From UBA1046 sp050945515 (GTDB taxonomy: Bacteria > Bacillota > Clostridia > Saccharofermentanales > DTU023): a DNA stretch of 64,000 nucleotides. The notes under the pieces are model-generated. The model saw nothing but the letters and a program-made list of their open reading frames with translations. It ran no database searches and was not told the DNA's origin. Where the stretch lies: the NCBI GenBank assembly GCA_050945515.1, contig JBMNTB010000004.1, forward strand, positions 45,618 through 109,617. Direction: 5' to 3'. Below are positions 50,620 to 59,701 of the stretch, piece by piece (position 1 is the first letter of the stretch; the number at the start of each line of letters is the position of its first letter). The position numbers were made by a program, and so were the translations under genes.

Positions 50620-51248
50620 TGCCGGAGCCAGACCTATCACAACAAGCCCAGCGTGACCTCGAATTGCTGCTTCAGTATCGCCGGGGCGACACTGAAGCAG
50701 CGGAAGAGCTATTTGCCCACTATAAGCCGCTGGTCATCTCCCGGGCCAATCGTTATTTCTTACAAGGCGGCGAACCGGAAGATCTGATTCAGGAGGGGAT
50801 GATCGGTCTCTTTCAGGCTGTCGAAAGATATGACACCGCTTCCGGCCTGCCCTTTTCAGCTTTGGCGGATATGCTGATCCGGGCCAGACTAATCGATGCA
50901 GTCCGCTCCAGCACCAGAAAGAAACATCAGATCATGAACGAATCCATCTCACTGGACGAGAAGATAAATAATGACTCGGATACGGTGCAAGATCTCTGGC
51001 GCCACAGCGGTGCGCTGGCACTCGATCCTGAAGAAAAAGCCATCGCTCAAGAAGAGGTTGAAGCTTTACAGGCTTTCATGCACAATAAACTTAGTGCCTT
51101 CGAAACCCAGGTAGTTGGCCTGCTCGGGCAGGGTTGCAGCTATCGTGAAGCGGCTGAGGCCTTGGACAAAGATATCAAAAGCATAGACAATGCAGTACAA
51201 AGAATCAGACGCAAGATGCGGCGCTTTAAAGATGAAGGCCGCGCATAA
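50619..51248 (+). CDS. sigH: RNA polymerase sigma factor, SigH/Spo0H-like
   Basis: A 209-residue sigma-70 family factor. Region 2 is clear (DLIQEGMIGLFQAVERYD and FSALADMLIRARLIDAVRSSTRKKH), and the C-terminal region 4 helix-turn-helix is CSYREAAEALDKDIKSIDNAVQRIRRKMR. The gene order after rlmB matches that of sigH in Bacillus, where it controls stationary phase and sporulation entry. Whether this organism sporulates cannot be told from the window. Confidence 0.93.
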   Translation: MPEPDLSQQAQRDLELLLQYRRGDTEAAEELFAHYKPLVISRANRYFLQGGEPEDLIQEGMIGLFQAVERYDTASGLPFSALADMLIRARLIDAVRSSTRKKHQIMNESISLDEKINNDSDTVQDLWRHSGALALDPEEKAIAQEEVEALQAFMHNKLSAFETQVVGLLGQGCSYREAAEALDKDIKSIDNAVQRIRRKMRRFKDEGRA

Positions 51249-51269
51249 AGCGGCTTCCGGGATCGGACA

Positions 51270-51842
51270 ATGTGGAAGAGTAATCAAGGAAATCAAAGAG
51301 ATCTATATTTTACAAAGGAGCGGAGCTGGTGGACCTCCGCGCTGGCCGGACTGTTGGTTTTGCTGATTCTCCTCTTCGTCGGTTGTGAAAATGTCTTGGA
51401 AAAAATTATCCCGGAGCGAAACGGAAATAATGATGCCCAGATTATCAGCCTCGGCACGGAAAGCACAATGTCTTCGCTGGAACTGGCCCAATCCCTGGTT
51501 CTGGCCGTGAAGCCCTATAATACGGAAGCTGTCTACAATTCCATCCCCCGCCTGCAAATCGAAGGCGTTGATAAAACCGATTTTCATCAATATATCCAAG
51601 CGCTGCAGCACGGTTTATCCGGCGCTATCACCGGGATTCAGCCCATAGTAGGCCAGGATAAGAGAGCCATCATCGCTTTATTGGAAGCGGGAAATCCCCG
51701 GATCTTAGAGTTGGCCCAGGCGTCCGACTTCTATCTGCTAACCTATGGCCGTGATACCTCCAGATCAAGCGGCTTCGTCGTAGCTATCCAAAAAAGAGAA
51801 AATGGCCAGGCTTATCTGGTTATCTGGACCCGCTCTGGGTGA
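51270..51842 (+). CDS. Putative lipoprotein of unknown function
   Basis: A 190-residue protein. A hydrophobic segment at residues 24-37 ends in LLFVGC, a plausible lipobox, so it is probably a lipoprotein or membrane-anchored protein with the rest outside. The outer part contains helical segments (SSLELAQSLVLAVKPYNTEAVYNSIPRLQ) and a C-terminal beta-like part. I do not recognise a family. It overlaps the next gene by 4 bases, so the two are likely to act together. It follows sigH by 21 bases. Confidence 0.75.
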   Translation: MWKSNQGNQRDLYFTKERSWWTSALAGLLVLLILLFVGCENVLEKIIPERNGNNDAQIISLGTESTMSSLELAQSLVLAVKPYNTEAVYNSIPRLQIEGVDKTDFHQYIQALQHGLSGAITGIQPIVGQDKRAIIALLEAGNPRILELAQASDFYLLTYGRDTSRSSGFVVAIQKRENGQAYLVIWTRSG

Positions 51843-52633
51843 AAAGCATTGTCTCGATCAACAATTATATGCTGCTCTATTTTGAAGCGATCGAAAGCCG
51901 CAACTTCGCTTCACTGGACTCCTTATTGAGAGCGGGAATCAAGCCGCGCAACGAGCTCGAAGAAGCCGCTCTTAATGCCCGCTGCCAAGCGACTTTGGAT
52001 TTTTATCACCATAAGGTCAGAGCACAAAGAGAGCAATACGATCTGCTTGCGATCTATCCCGGCTATGCCCAAGTAGAGCAATATGCCACGACTAAAGACC
52101 AGAAACAAAAAATCAGCAGACTGGTCAGTTTCCACGAAGTCAATAATCAGATGGTAATCAATGATCCGGTCAGCGTTACTCTGGATAACCTCGATCTGAC
52201 CGTAAAAACCGAGGACGGTATTCTCTTCGCCCTGGATGCCAGCAAAAACAACATCATGGTCACGTCAGTAATATTTGACCGCCTGCTGGGCACGCCCCTC
52301 TCGCACAACAATAATACCTGTTACCGCACCTCGGCCGGCAAAGATGTCTTCACCATCGAGTACCCGGGCATCATTATCTCCGCCAGCGGCAGCTGCACTG
52401 ATGAACACCAAAGATGGTCCGGCAAACTGACCAGAGCCGAGATCTTTTACAGCAATTATGAATTAGGCTCCGGTCTCAAACCGGGCATGAATATCAATGA
52501 GCTGTATGTCCACTATCCATTCGCGCGCGAAAACAATTATCTAATCCAAAGCCAAATCGATGGCAAAACCTATACTCTGGCGATCCAAGTCGAATCAGAT
52601 ACTATTTCCAAGCTGACCATAACCTGCGAATAG
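51839..52633 (+). CDS. Protein of unknown function, partner of the preceding lipoprotein
   Basis: A 264-residue protein starting with GTG inside the stop of the lipoprotein gene (GTGA overlap). No signal peptide is evident. Residues 1-80 are helical and repeat a pattern seen in the lipoprotein (a segment on one surface with LLYFEAIESRNFASLDSLL). Residues 120-264 look beta-rich. I know no family that matches. It closes the cysS-to-sigH gene line; no clear terminator follows. Confidence 0.72.
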   Translation: MKSIVSINNYMLLYFEAIESRNFASLDSLLRAGIKPRNELEEAALNARCQATLDFYHHKVRAQREQYDLLAIYPGYAQVEQYATTKDQKQKISRLVSFHEVNNQMVINDPVSVTLDNLDLTVKTEDGILFALDASKNNIMVTSVIFDRLLGTPLSHNNNTCYRTSAGKDVFTIEYPGIIISASGSCTDEHQRWSGKLTRAEIFYSNYELGSGLKPGMNINELYVHYPFARENNYLIQSQIDGKTYTLAIQVESDTISKLTITCE

Positions 52634-52743
52634 TAAGCTGTACTTCGCTCTCGTCTCACGCCGGGGATAAACCTCTAAAACCATAAGCTGCTAATAAGTA
52701 GTTGCTCCCCAGCACAAGACTTTGCAATGCGCACGATAAACTA

Positions 52744-52763
52744 CGTAGCACATTGTTGCTACG
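52744..52763. repeat. Hairpin between the sigH group and the his operon
   Basis: CGTAGCA and TGCTACG form a perfect 7-bp inverted repeat with a 6-base loop in the 177-base gap between convergent transcripts. No T-run follows on either strand, so terminator function is uncertain. Confidence 0.4.
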
Positions 52764-52810
52764 AACCTTGGTGGCGGCCTTAGGTTCAGGCCGAGATAAG
52801 TGTATTAGCA

Positions 52811-54178
52811 TTAACCTTTGTAGCGGCCGGCCAGCTCGGCCAAGATATCGGTGATCTGAATATCCATATCGGCCATCAGAACCAAGCTGTGATAAAGCAA
52901 GTCCGCCAGCTCATAGATGGTTTCCCCTTTATCGTCGCCCTTGGCGGCGATAACAACTTCAGTGGACTCTTCACCGACTTTTTTCAGGATTTTATCCCTG
53001 CCCTCCCGGAACAGATAACTGGTATAGGATTTTTCGCCCGGGTTTTCCTTGCGTCCGAGTATCAAGTCATAGAGCTTAGCGAGGGAAAATGCGGCGTCTT
53101 TTTTCTCCGCGTCCTGATAAACAATGTTGAAAAAGCAGCTTTCTTCCCCCGTATGGCAAGCGGGGCCGTCTTTATTGACATAGACCAGGAGGGTATCCAG
53201 ATCGCAATCGGCGACTATCTTGACAATATGCTGATAATTGCCGCTGGTTTCGCCTTTCAGCCACAGCGACTGCCTGCTCCGGCTGTAAAAATGAGTCAAT
53301 CTCTTTTCAATGGAGAGGGCCAGGCTTTCTCTATTCATATAGGCCAGCATCAAAGTATTGTTATTTTGGGCATCGACGACGATGGCAGGTATCAGACCCC
53401 GCTCATCAAATTTCAAATTATCTATATCTATATCTATCATTGTTACCATCGCCTCTTTAATCTCTTTTATACTTACCAAATCATAGTGGAAGATCGACGC
53501 CGCTAAAGCGCCGGTGACTTTTTTATTCTTGCGGAATACTTCTAAAAAGTCCTCTATCTTCCCCGCGCCGCCTGAGGCCACTACATTGCAGTTGACATCT
53601 TCAGTCAGGATCTCCAACATAGCCAGATCGTAGCCCTCTTTCACGCCGTCGGTATCTATGGAATTGATCACCACCGTGCCGGCACCCAGAGCCACTCCCT
53701 TTTCTATCCATTTTTTAGCATCAAGCCCCGTATCTTCTTTGCCCGCACCCAAAAACACATGGTAAGCAGCACCCACTTTCTTGACATCCACCGAGAGGAT
53801 CAGGTTGTCACTGCCATATTTGGCGCTGACTTCCTGCAGCAAAGCGGGATTTCTGATCGCGGCGGAATTGATGCTGAAGTGCCTGACACCGAGATCATAT
53901 AATCGGTCGCAGTCGGACAAAGTTCTGATGCCACCGCCTACAACCACAGGGATATTTACGACCTTGAGTATTTCAGCGATTTTGTCATAAAAGATATCTT
54001 TGTTATCAACGGTCGCCCCTATATCGTAAAAGACCAGATAGTCGGCGCCATCCTGCCCGTATTTTTGAGCCAGAGCGACGGGGTCGTCGGAGATCTCCTG
54101 AATATCGGCAAACTTTACCCCTTTTACGACTTTGCCGTCCTTGATATCCATACAGGCATATATACTTTTAGTCTTCAT
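52811..54178 (-). CDS. hisFIE: Triple fusion HisF-HisI-HisE
   Basis: A 455-residue fusion. Residues 1 to about 250 are HisF, with catalytic Asp11 (ACMDIKDG) and Asp131 (LSVDVKK) intact. Residues about 258-360 are HisI, phosphoribosyl-AMP cyclohydrolase (LAYMNRESLALS, HFYSRSRQSLWLKGETSG and the zinc ligands in ACHTGEESCF). Residues about 365-455 are HisE, phosphoribosyl-ATP pyrophosphohydrolase (KKVGEESTEVVIAAK). HisF normally receives ammonia from HisH. Here all four channel-gate residues of Thermotoga HisF are changed (Arg5 to Ser5, Glu46 to Tyr47, Lys99 to His100, Glu167 to Thr168), and no hisH lies in the operon. The start overlaps hisA by 11 bases. Confidence 0.94.
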   Translation of the reverse strand: MKTKSIYACMDIKDGKVVKGVKFADIQEISDDPVALAQKYGQDGADYLVFYDIGATVDNKDIFYDKIAEILKVVNIPVVVGGGIRTLSDCDRLYDLGVRHFSINSAAIRNPALLQEVSAKYGSDNLILSVDVKKVGAAYHVFLGAGKEDTGLDAKKWIEKGVALGAGTVVINSIDTDGVKEGYDLAMLEILTEDVNCNVVASGGAGKIEDFLEVFRKNKKVTGALAASIFHYDLVSIKEIKEAMVTMIDIDIDNLKFDERGLIPAIVVDAQNNNTLMLAYMNRESLALSIEKRLTHFYSRSRQSLWLKGETSGNYQHIVKIVADCDLDTLLVYVNKDGPACHTGEESCFFNIVYQDAEKKDAAFSLAKLYDLILGRKENPGEKSYTSYLFREGRDKILKKVGEESTEVVIAAKGDDKGETIYELADLLYHSLVLMADMDIQITDILAELAGRYKG

Positions 54179-54881
54179 ATTTTACTGCCTCACTAAGCTT
54201 GATATCTCCGGTGTAGTAGGCCTTGCCGATGATAGCGCCGTAGAGATCCAAAGCATGGACTTTCTTCAATTCTTCTATATTATGTATGCCGCCGGATGCC
54301 ACCAGGTCAGCATCCGTCAGTTTCTGCAAATTTTTGTAGAGAGCGATATTGGTTCCTGTCATGGCCCCGTCCTTGGAGATGTCGGTAGCTATAATCGTTC
54401 TGACCTTGAGGGCGTTTAATTTTTCGCAATAGTCTTGCAAGTAAATGCCGGTGGATTTTCGCCAGCCGTGGGTCTTGACGATGCCGTCCCTCACATCCAC
54501 ACCGACAGCGATTCTCTCCCGATATTTTTCTACCAATGTCTCGAGCAGATTTTCGTCTTCGATGGCCGCCGTACCCAGGATGATCCGGTTAATACCCAGG
54601 TCGAGATAGCTTTCGGCTTGCTCAATGCTCCTGATACCGCCTCCGAGCTGGATGAAGATATCCGAACTGTCGCGGATCTTGGTAATCATCCTTAAGTTCT
54701 TATTGTCACCGCTTTGGGCCCCTTCCAGGTCAACCATATGCATATGGCTGATACCGTTTTTCTCGAAGTCGCGCACTATTCGCACGGGATTGTCGGAGTA
54801 GACGGTCATTTTTTCGTAATCGCCCTTGAGCAGCCTGACCGCCTTGGAATCATATAAATCTATGGCCGGAAATATATACAA
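54168..54881 (-). CDS. hisA: ProFAR isomerase
   Basis: A 237-residue TIM barrel that isomerises ProFAR to PRFAR. The catalytic Asp8 is in PAIDLYDSKAVRL and the second Asp in ATDISKDGAMTGTN. GGGIRSIEQAESYLDLG is the phosphate site. It abuts hisB without a gap, in the place where hisH is found in many his operons, and overlaps hisF by 11 bases. Confidence 0.95.
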   Translation of the reverse strand: MYIFPAIDLYDSKAVRLLKGDYEKMTVYSDNPVRIVRDFEKNGISHMHMVDLEGAQSGDNKNLRMITKIRDSSDIFIQLGGGIRSIEQAESYLDLGINRIILGTAAIEDENLLETLVEKYRERIAVGVDVRDGIVKTHGWRKSTGIYLQDYCEKLNALKVRTIIATDISKDGAMTGTNIALYKNLQKLTDADLVASGGIHNIEELKKVHALDLYGAIIGKAYYTGDIKLSEAVKYED

Positions 54882-55463
54882 TTACAGCACCCCTTTAGTT
54901 GACGGTATATCGTCATGGCCTTCCAGAGCGACCGCCATTTGCGCCGCCTTGGCAAAGGCCTTGAAGATGCTCTCGATGCAATGGTGGCTGTTCTTGCCGT
55001 CCAGAAGCCGGATATGCAGATTGCACTTCGAGCCGCGGGCAAAGCCCCGGAAAAATTCTTCGACCAATTCCGTGTCGAAGGCGCCTACTTTCTCGGAACT
55101 AAAAGTCGCGTCAAAAACTGTATACTCTCTGCCGGAAAAGTCGAGCGCCACCAGGGACAAGGCTTCATCCATCGGTATAATGGCCGAGCCGAATCTCCTG
55201 ATGCCCCTCTTATCGGCCAGAGCTTGCAAAAAAGCCTCGCCCAGCACTATGCCGACATCTTCCGTGGTGTGATGATCGTCGACAGCAATATCGCCGACAG
55301 CTTTAACTGTCAGGTCAAAGCGGCCGTGCCTGGCCAAGCTGTCCAGCATATGATTTAAGAAGCCGACTCCTGTAGCGATCTCGGACTTACCGGTGCCGTC
55401 TAAGTCCAAGCTGACATTGATATCGGTTTCGCCGGTTTTCCGTGAAATATCCGCTTTTCTCAT
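54882..55463 (-). CDS. hisB: Imidazoleglycerol-phosphate dehydratase
   Basis: A 193-residue single-function dehydratase without a phosphatase domain. The metal-binding motifs are DHHTTEDVGIVLGEA and the late HHCIESIFKAFAKA. A separate histidinol-phosphatase is therefore needed and is not in the window. It follows hisC with 2 bases between them and ends directly at the hisA start. Confidence 0.96.
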   Translation of the reverse strand: MRKADISRKTGETDINVSLDLDGTGKSEIATGVGFLNHMLDSLARHGRFDLTVKAVGDIAVDDHHTTEDVGIVLGEAFLQALADKRGIRRFGSAIIPMDEALSLVALDFSGREYTVFDATFSSEKVGAFDTELVEEFFRGFARGSKCNLHIRLLDGKNSHHCIESIFKAFAKAAQMAVALEGHDDIPSTKGVL

Positions 55464-55465
55464 CT

Positions 55466-56527
55466 CTAATCTATCTCCTTCAAAATATTTTTTATTTCAT
55501 CGGCCAATGAGAGCATATCCTCTCTCTTGCCTATGGTGATCCGGACAAAATCAGTTAAAAGCTCGGTGTCAAAATGCCTGACCAGAAATCCCCTTTCCTT
55601 CAGTACAGCATAAAGGGCTTTGCCTTTTATTTCTGCATGCCGGGCAAAGACAAAGTTGGCGGATGAAGGCAAGACGAAAAAGTTGTTGGCGCGCAAGAAC
55701 TCCGTGAAAAACTCTCTTGTCTCGCTAATCTTTTTGACGGTGTGCTCAAAATACTCTTGATCCGCCAGGGCACCTGTGGCCAGGGCGGCCGATACGCGAT
55801 TGACATTGTAGGGATTGATAGAGTATTTGATTTTTTTCAAATCCGCGATGTTTTTTCCCTTGCTGACGGCAAAGCCGACCCTGGCTCCCGCCAGTTGACG
55901 CGATTTGGAAAAAGTCTGCACCACGATCAGATTGTCGTATTTTTCGACAAATTTAATGCTGCTGGCCCCGCCAAAATCTACATAGGCCTCGTCGATAACG
56001 ACTAAAGAACCTTTGTCGGCCTTGAGCATTTTTTCGATAGCGGGCAGCTCTAAGGTTATGCCCGTGGGGGCATTGGGATTGGCAATAATGATATTGGCCT
56101 TGCCCCGGGTGTAGTCATCCGCATTGACGGTAAAGTCGGACTTTAGAGGCACTTCCCTGTAATTGACGCCGCAAAAATCCGCATAGACCCGATAAAAGCC
56201 GTAGGTGATATTGGGGAAAAGCAGTGTCTTTCCACCTGTGAAAAAACCTAAAAAGATAAAGTAGAGCGCTTCGTCGGAGCCGTTGGTGACTAAAACTTGA
56301 TCTTGGTTCACACCGTAGTAGGCGGCGATCTTGGCGGTCAGGGCAGAGTGCTCCGGATCGGGATAGAGCCGGGCCTTGGCTATCTCCGCCTCGGCATATT
56401 TTGTCGCTTTTTTCGACAATTCATAAGGGCTTTCATTGGTATTAAGCTTGATATACCTTTTGTCGTTGATTTGCTCGCCGGGAGTATAGGGTTTTAAATT
56501 GGAATATCTTGTATTTAAGAAGCTCAT
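55466..56527 (-). CDS. hisC: Histidinol-phosphate aminotransferase
   Basis: A 353-residue fold type I PLP enzyme. The PLP Lys is in VVQTFSKSRQLAGARVGFA, the Asn and Asp pair in IIIANPNAPTG and VVIDEAYVDFGG, and the C-terminal Arg in FVRITIGKREDM. It starts with a 4-base overlap with the hisD stop. Confidence 0.95.
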   Translation of the reverse strand: MSFLNTRYSNLKPYTPGEQINDKRYIKLNTNESPYELSKKATKYAEAEIAKARLYPDPEHSALTAKIAAYYGVNQDQVLVTNGSDEALYFIFLGFFTGGKTLLFPNITYGFYRVYADFCGVNYREVPLKSDFTVNADDYTRGKANIIIANPNAPTGITLELPAIEKMLKADKGSLVVIDEAYVDFGGASSIKFVEKYDNLIVVQTFSKSRQLAGARVGFAVSKGKNIADLKKIKYSINPYNVNRVSAALATGALADQEYFEHTVKKISETREFFTEFLRANNFFVLPSSANFVFARHAEIKGKALYAVLKERGFLVRHFDTELLTDFVRITIGKREDMLSLADEIKNILKEID

Positions 56528-57792
56528 TTTACCCTCTCCTTGACGCTGAGCGCATGCGCTGTCAGCCCCTCTTTTTCAGCGAAATACATAATGGCCGCCG
56601 CATCTTTGGCCAGAGCTTCTTTGCTGTAAAAGGAGAATTCCGTTTTCTTGACGAAATCATCTACCGTCAGCGGATTGGAAAACTTGGCCGTACCCGAGGT
56701 CGGGAGTGTATGATTGGTGCCGGAGAAGTAGTCGCCCGTAGCCTCCGGTGTGTACTGGCCCAAAAATACGGAGCCGGCATTTTTGACCAAAGTTAAATCA
56801 GAGATAGGATTGGCCGTCATCAGTTCCAGATGCTCAGGCGCGATTTCATTGGCCAAGTCGAACATCTGCTGTTTATTGTCGCAGATTACGATCAAGCCCT
56901 GCTCGTCTATTGATTTGCGGGCGATATCTGCTCTGCTTAATTTGGGCAGCATCAATTCTATTCTTTCCTGCACTTGCCGGGCCAGTTCCGGATCGGTAGT
57001 AAGAAGAATGGATCTGGCATAGGTATCGTGCTCCGCCTGTGAGAGCAGATCGATCGCTATAAAGTCGGTATTGGAGCCCGGCTCCGCGATGACAAGGATC
57101 TCAGAAGGGCCCGCTATCATATCTATGCCCACTATGCTGGAGACTTGCCTCTTGGCCTCGGCTACATATCTATTGCCGGGACCGACTATTTTATAGACAT
57201 TCTCGATGCTTTCGGTGCCGAAAGCCAGCGCCGCCACCGCTTGCGCTCCGCCCACTTTATAGATTCTGTCAGCTCCGGCGATTTGGGCAGCGGCCAAGAT
57301 AGTCGGCGAGATTTTGCCGTCCCGATCCGGCGGAGAGACGATGGAGATATTGGTGCAGGCGGCGATCTTAGCCGGTATCACCGTCATGAGCACCGTGGAG
57401 GGATAGACCGCCGTACCGCCCGGCACATAGAGACCCACTCTTTCGATAGGAGTATATTTTTGGCCCAGGATTTTGCCGTCTTTGTCAAAGACTATAAGGT
57501 CATCTCGCTTTTGCTTGGCGTGGAATTTGTAGATATTCTCTTTGGCCTGCTCCAGGACCGCTATAAATTTTTGATCCAGCGAATTTATGGCTTCAACTAT
57601 CTCGCTCTCCGTCACGACAAAATTGTTGATATTTACGCCGTCGAATTTCGCCGTATATTCCCGCAGCGCTTTGTCGCCGTTTTCCTTTACATTAGCTAAA
57701 ATGGCCGCGACATCTTTAGTGAGGGTATCGTCCTGCACCGCGTACAAATTTTGTTCCAAATTTATTTCCTGTATTTCTTTGATTTTAATCAT
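56524..57792 (-). CDS. hisD: Histidinol dehydrogenase
   Basis: A zinc enzyme of about 422 residues that oxidises histidinol to histidine in two steps. Conserved blocks are RVGLYVPGGTAVYPSTVLM, GPGNRYVAEAKRQV, IDMIAGPSEILVIA and PEHLEL with catalytic His. The ATG at 57792 has AAAGGA 8 bases before it. An ATG at 57801 is also in frame but lies too close to that site. Confidence 0.95.
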   Translation of the reverse strand: MIKIKEIQEINLEQNLYAVQDDTLTKDVAAILANVKENGDKALREYTAKFDGVNINNFVVTESEIVEAINSLDQKFIAVLEQAKENIYKFHAKQKRDDLIVFDKDGKILGQKYTPIERVGLYVPGGTAVYPSTVLMTVIPAKIAACTNISIVSPPDRDGKISPTILAAAQIAGADRIYKVGGAQAVAALAFGTESIENVYKIVGPGNRYVAEAKRQVSSIVGIDMIAGPSEILVIAEPGSNTDFIAIDLLSQAEHDTYARSILLTTDPELARQVQERIELMLPKLSRADIARKSIDEQGLIVICDNKQQMFDLANEIAPEHLELMTANPISDLTLVKNAGSVFLGQYTPEATGDYFSGTNHTLPTSGTAKFSNPLTVDDFVKKTEFSFYSKEALAKDAAAIMYFAEKEGLTAHALSVKERVK

Positions 57793-58426
57793 TGGCCTCA
57801 TCCTTTAAATTTTTCAGCAGATCATAAATCCGGCGTATTTCCTCATTCTTATAGGTATAGCTGACCTTGTTCGCTATATATCTGGTGCTGATCGGGCAGA
57901 TCTCCTGGTGTACTACCAAATTGTTTTCTCTCAGAGTCGTGCCGGTTTCAACTATATCCACGATCACGTCGGAGAGCTTGACCAGAGGCGCTATTTCGAT
58001 TGAGCCGTGCAGGGTGATAAGGTCGATGGTCTTGCCTGAGGTCAGAAAATATTTCCTACTAATGTTGGGGAATATGGTGGCCACTTTGAGATGTTTTTTC
58101 TGGTGATAGGGAAAATCCTGTTCGCCGGCGACACAGATCCTGCATTGGCCTATGCCCAGGTCATAAAGCTCATAGACATTGCTGTTATTTTCCAGCAGGA
58201 TATCCTTGCCGACAAAACCTATATCCGCCGCGCCGTATTCCACATAGGTCGCTACATCGGACGGTTTGACCAAAAAATAGGTATTGCCTTTTTCTGCGTC
58301 GTGGAAGACCAGCTTTCTGCTGTCTGCCCTGATCTCGTCATAGCCGTAGCCGATTTTGCTTAAAATATTGTAGACTTTATTACCTAATCTTCCTTTGGGC
58401 AGAGCTATCTTTAAACCGTCTTCCAT
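57785..58426 (-). CDS. hisG: ATP phosphoribosyltransferase, short catalytic subunit
   Basis: The first enzyme of histidine synthesis, in the short form of 213 residues (ALPKGRLGNKVYNIL, then VKPSDVATYVEYGAADIGFVGKD and VDIVETGTTLRENNL). The short form lacks the regulatory domain and needs HisZ, encoded directly upstream with a 16-base overlap. Confidence 0.95.
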   Translation of the reverse strand: MEDGLKIALPKGRLGNKVYNILSKIGYGYDEIRADSRKLVFHDAEKGNTYFLVKPSDVATYVEYGAADIGFVGKDILLENNSNVYELYDLGIGQCRICVAGEQDFPYHQKKHLKVATIFPNISRKYFLTSGKTIDLITLHGSIEIAPLVKLSDVIVDIVETGTTLRENNLVVHQEICPISTRYIANKVSYTYKNEEIRRIYDLLKNLKDEAND

Positions 58427-59346
58427 TTTGCACTCCCGTTAAAATCTATTTTCCCCAAGTAAATGGCAAAGCCTGAGGCCAAGTAGCTTTTCTCTTTAGT
58501 TCTGACCAGATTGCTGTATTCACCGCCACGCAAAATCTCCGACGAGACCTCCGGTACGATGCCGATAAAGCTGATCTTGTCGTAGTACTTGAGACCTTCC
58601 GGTATGGAGAAATCGAGCAGGACCTTGGTTGGCAAATCTTTCTGGGCCAGGTAATGATATAAATCCTGCAGATATTCAATGTTCACGCGAAAAATCTCAT
58701 CATCCAAGATGTTTTCAAGTTCCTTAATCCCCCTATCCAGAGGCAGGTGCAAGGAAAGCAGGGCATTGAAGATATCGATATATTTTTCCTCCGTACTGTC
58801 TTGCAAAATTTCGTTCAGCAGCATCAGGTTTTTATTTTGAAAGGTTGTGAAAATCTGGTCGTGCATTTTGCTCAGCCCGGCCTTTTCCAGCAGTTTCTGA
58901 TAAATGCTGTTGTCGGAGATAAGGAGCACGGGATTATCGTCGATAATAAGCAGGGATTTGGCGGCCAAATAGATCAGATGGAACATATCCTCATCTGACA
59001 ATCTGCCTATGACTTCCACACCGAATTGCAGGATCTCCTGAAACTTCTCGGATGCCCTCGGCACACGATAGACATTCTCACTGTAATAAAGCTTGTGCTT
59101 GTCTACCGTCGTGTCCAGATTTTTAATGATCGACAAAGTAATATCCGGCTTTAAGGCCATCATTGTGCCGTCTTTATCCGCAAAATAGAGGATATCCTTC
59201 GAAGAGAGGAAGTCCATATTGTCAAGATAAAAGCTATACGGCTCGAAGGTATTCATCTCATATAGTGAATAGCCCTGAGCTGAAAACAGCTCCCTTAGCT
59301 TGAAGGACAGAATCTCCTTACCGGTAAAAAGCTCTTGTTTGAACAT
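58411..59346 (-). CDS. hisZ: ATP phosphoribosyltransferase regulatory subunit
   Basis: A 311-residue paralogue of histidyl-tRNA synthetase without charging activity. It keeps the class II fold (LFSAQGYSLYEMNTFEPYSF and TMMALKPDITLSIIKNL) but lacks the anticodon-binding domain. It gives the short HisG its histidine feedback control. The frame is open to 59433, but the ATG at 59346, two bases after the yerC stop, matches the family start MFKQELFTGKE. Confidence 0.92.
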   Translation of the reverse strand: MFKQELFTGKEILSFKLRELFSAQGYSLYEMNTFEPYSFYLDNMDFLSSKDILYFADKDGTMMALKPDITLSIIKNLDTTVDKHKLYYSENVYRVPRASEKFQEILQFGVEVIGRLSDEDMFHLIYLAAKSLLIIDDNPVLLISDNSIYQKLLEKAGLSKMHDQIFTTFQNKNLMLLNEILQDSTEEKYIDIFNALLSLHLPLDRGIKELENILDDEIFRVNIEYLQDLYHYLAQKDLPTKVLLDFSIPEGLKYYDKISFIGIVPEVSSEILRGGEYSNLVRTKEKSYLASGFAIYLGKIDFNGSAKWKTV

Positions 59347-59347
59347 T

Positions 59348-59644
59348 TTATATCCTTCCCTCAATAGTCTTGTAGCCGCCCCTGCCATACTTAAGACACC
59401 TATTAACCCTGGTAATCGTAGAATTGCTGGCACCGGATATATCCCTCACTTCCTGATAGGTCTTATCCTGTAAGAGAAGCAAAGCAACCTCCAGCCTCTG
59501 AGGTATATCTATCAGCTCCTGTGCCGTAAAAATATCCTCAAAAAACTTATCGCATTCATCCTTATCTTCAAGTGCCAGTATGGCGCTAAAAAAAACGTCC
59601 AGATTCTGCGCCCTCTTATCCTCTTCTATTTTTTGCTTGTCCAT
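59348..59644 (-). CDS. yerC: YerC/YecD-type TrpR-family regulator, probable his operon repressor
   Basis: A 98-residue helical protein with the TrpR/YerC fold. The helix-turn-helix is EVALLLLQDKTYQEVRDISGASNSTITRVNRCL. It is the first gene of the his operon, with one base to hisZ. TrpR-type regulators are known to control histidine genes in Bacillota. A palindrome at 59702-59723, directly after the predicted transcription start, is the natural binding site, so the operon is probably autoregulated with histidine as corepressor. Confidence 0.88.
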   Translation of the reverse strand: MDKQKIEEDKRAQNLDVFFSAILALEDKDECDKFFEDIFTAQELIDIPQRLEVALLLLQDKTYQEVRDISGASNSTITRVNRCLKYGRGGYKTIEGRI

Positions 59645-59701
59645 TTATCTCCCTCCCCTCGCTCATACACTCCATCAATAATTTACACAAACTCTACTCT
59701 T

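Noticed and set aside
53781..53990. Possible small hisH-like gene on the other strand of the his operon
   Set aside because: The plus-strand frames here are shadows of hisF with no glutaminase motif (no nucleophile Cys segment), so hisH is really absent from the operon.
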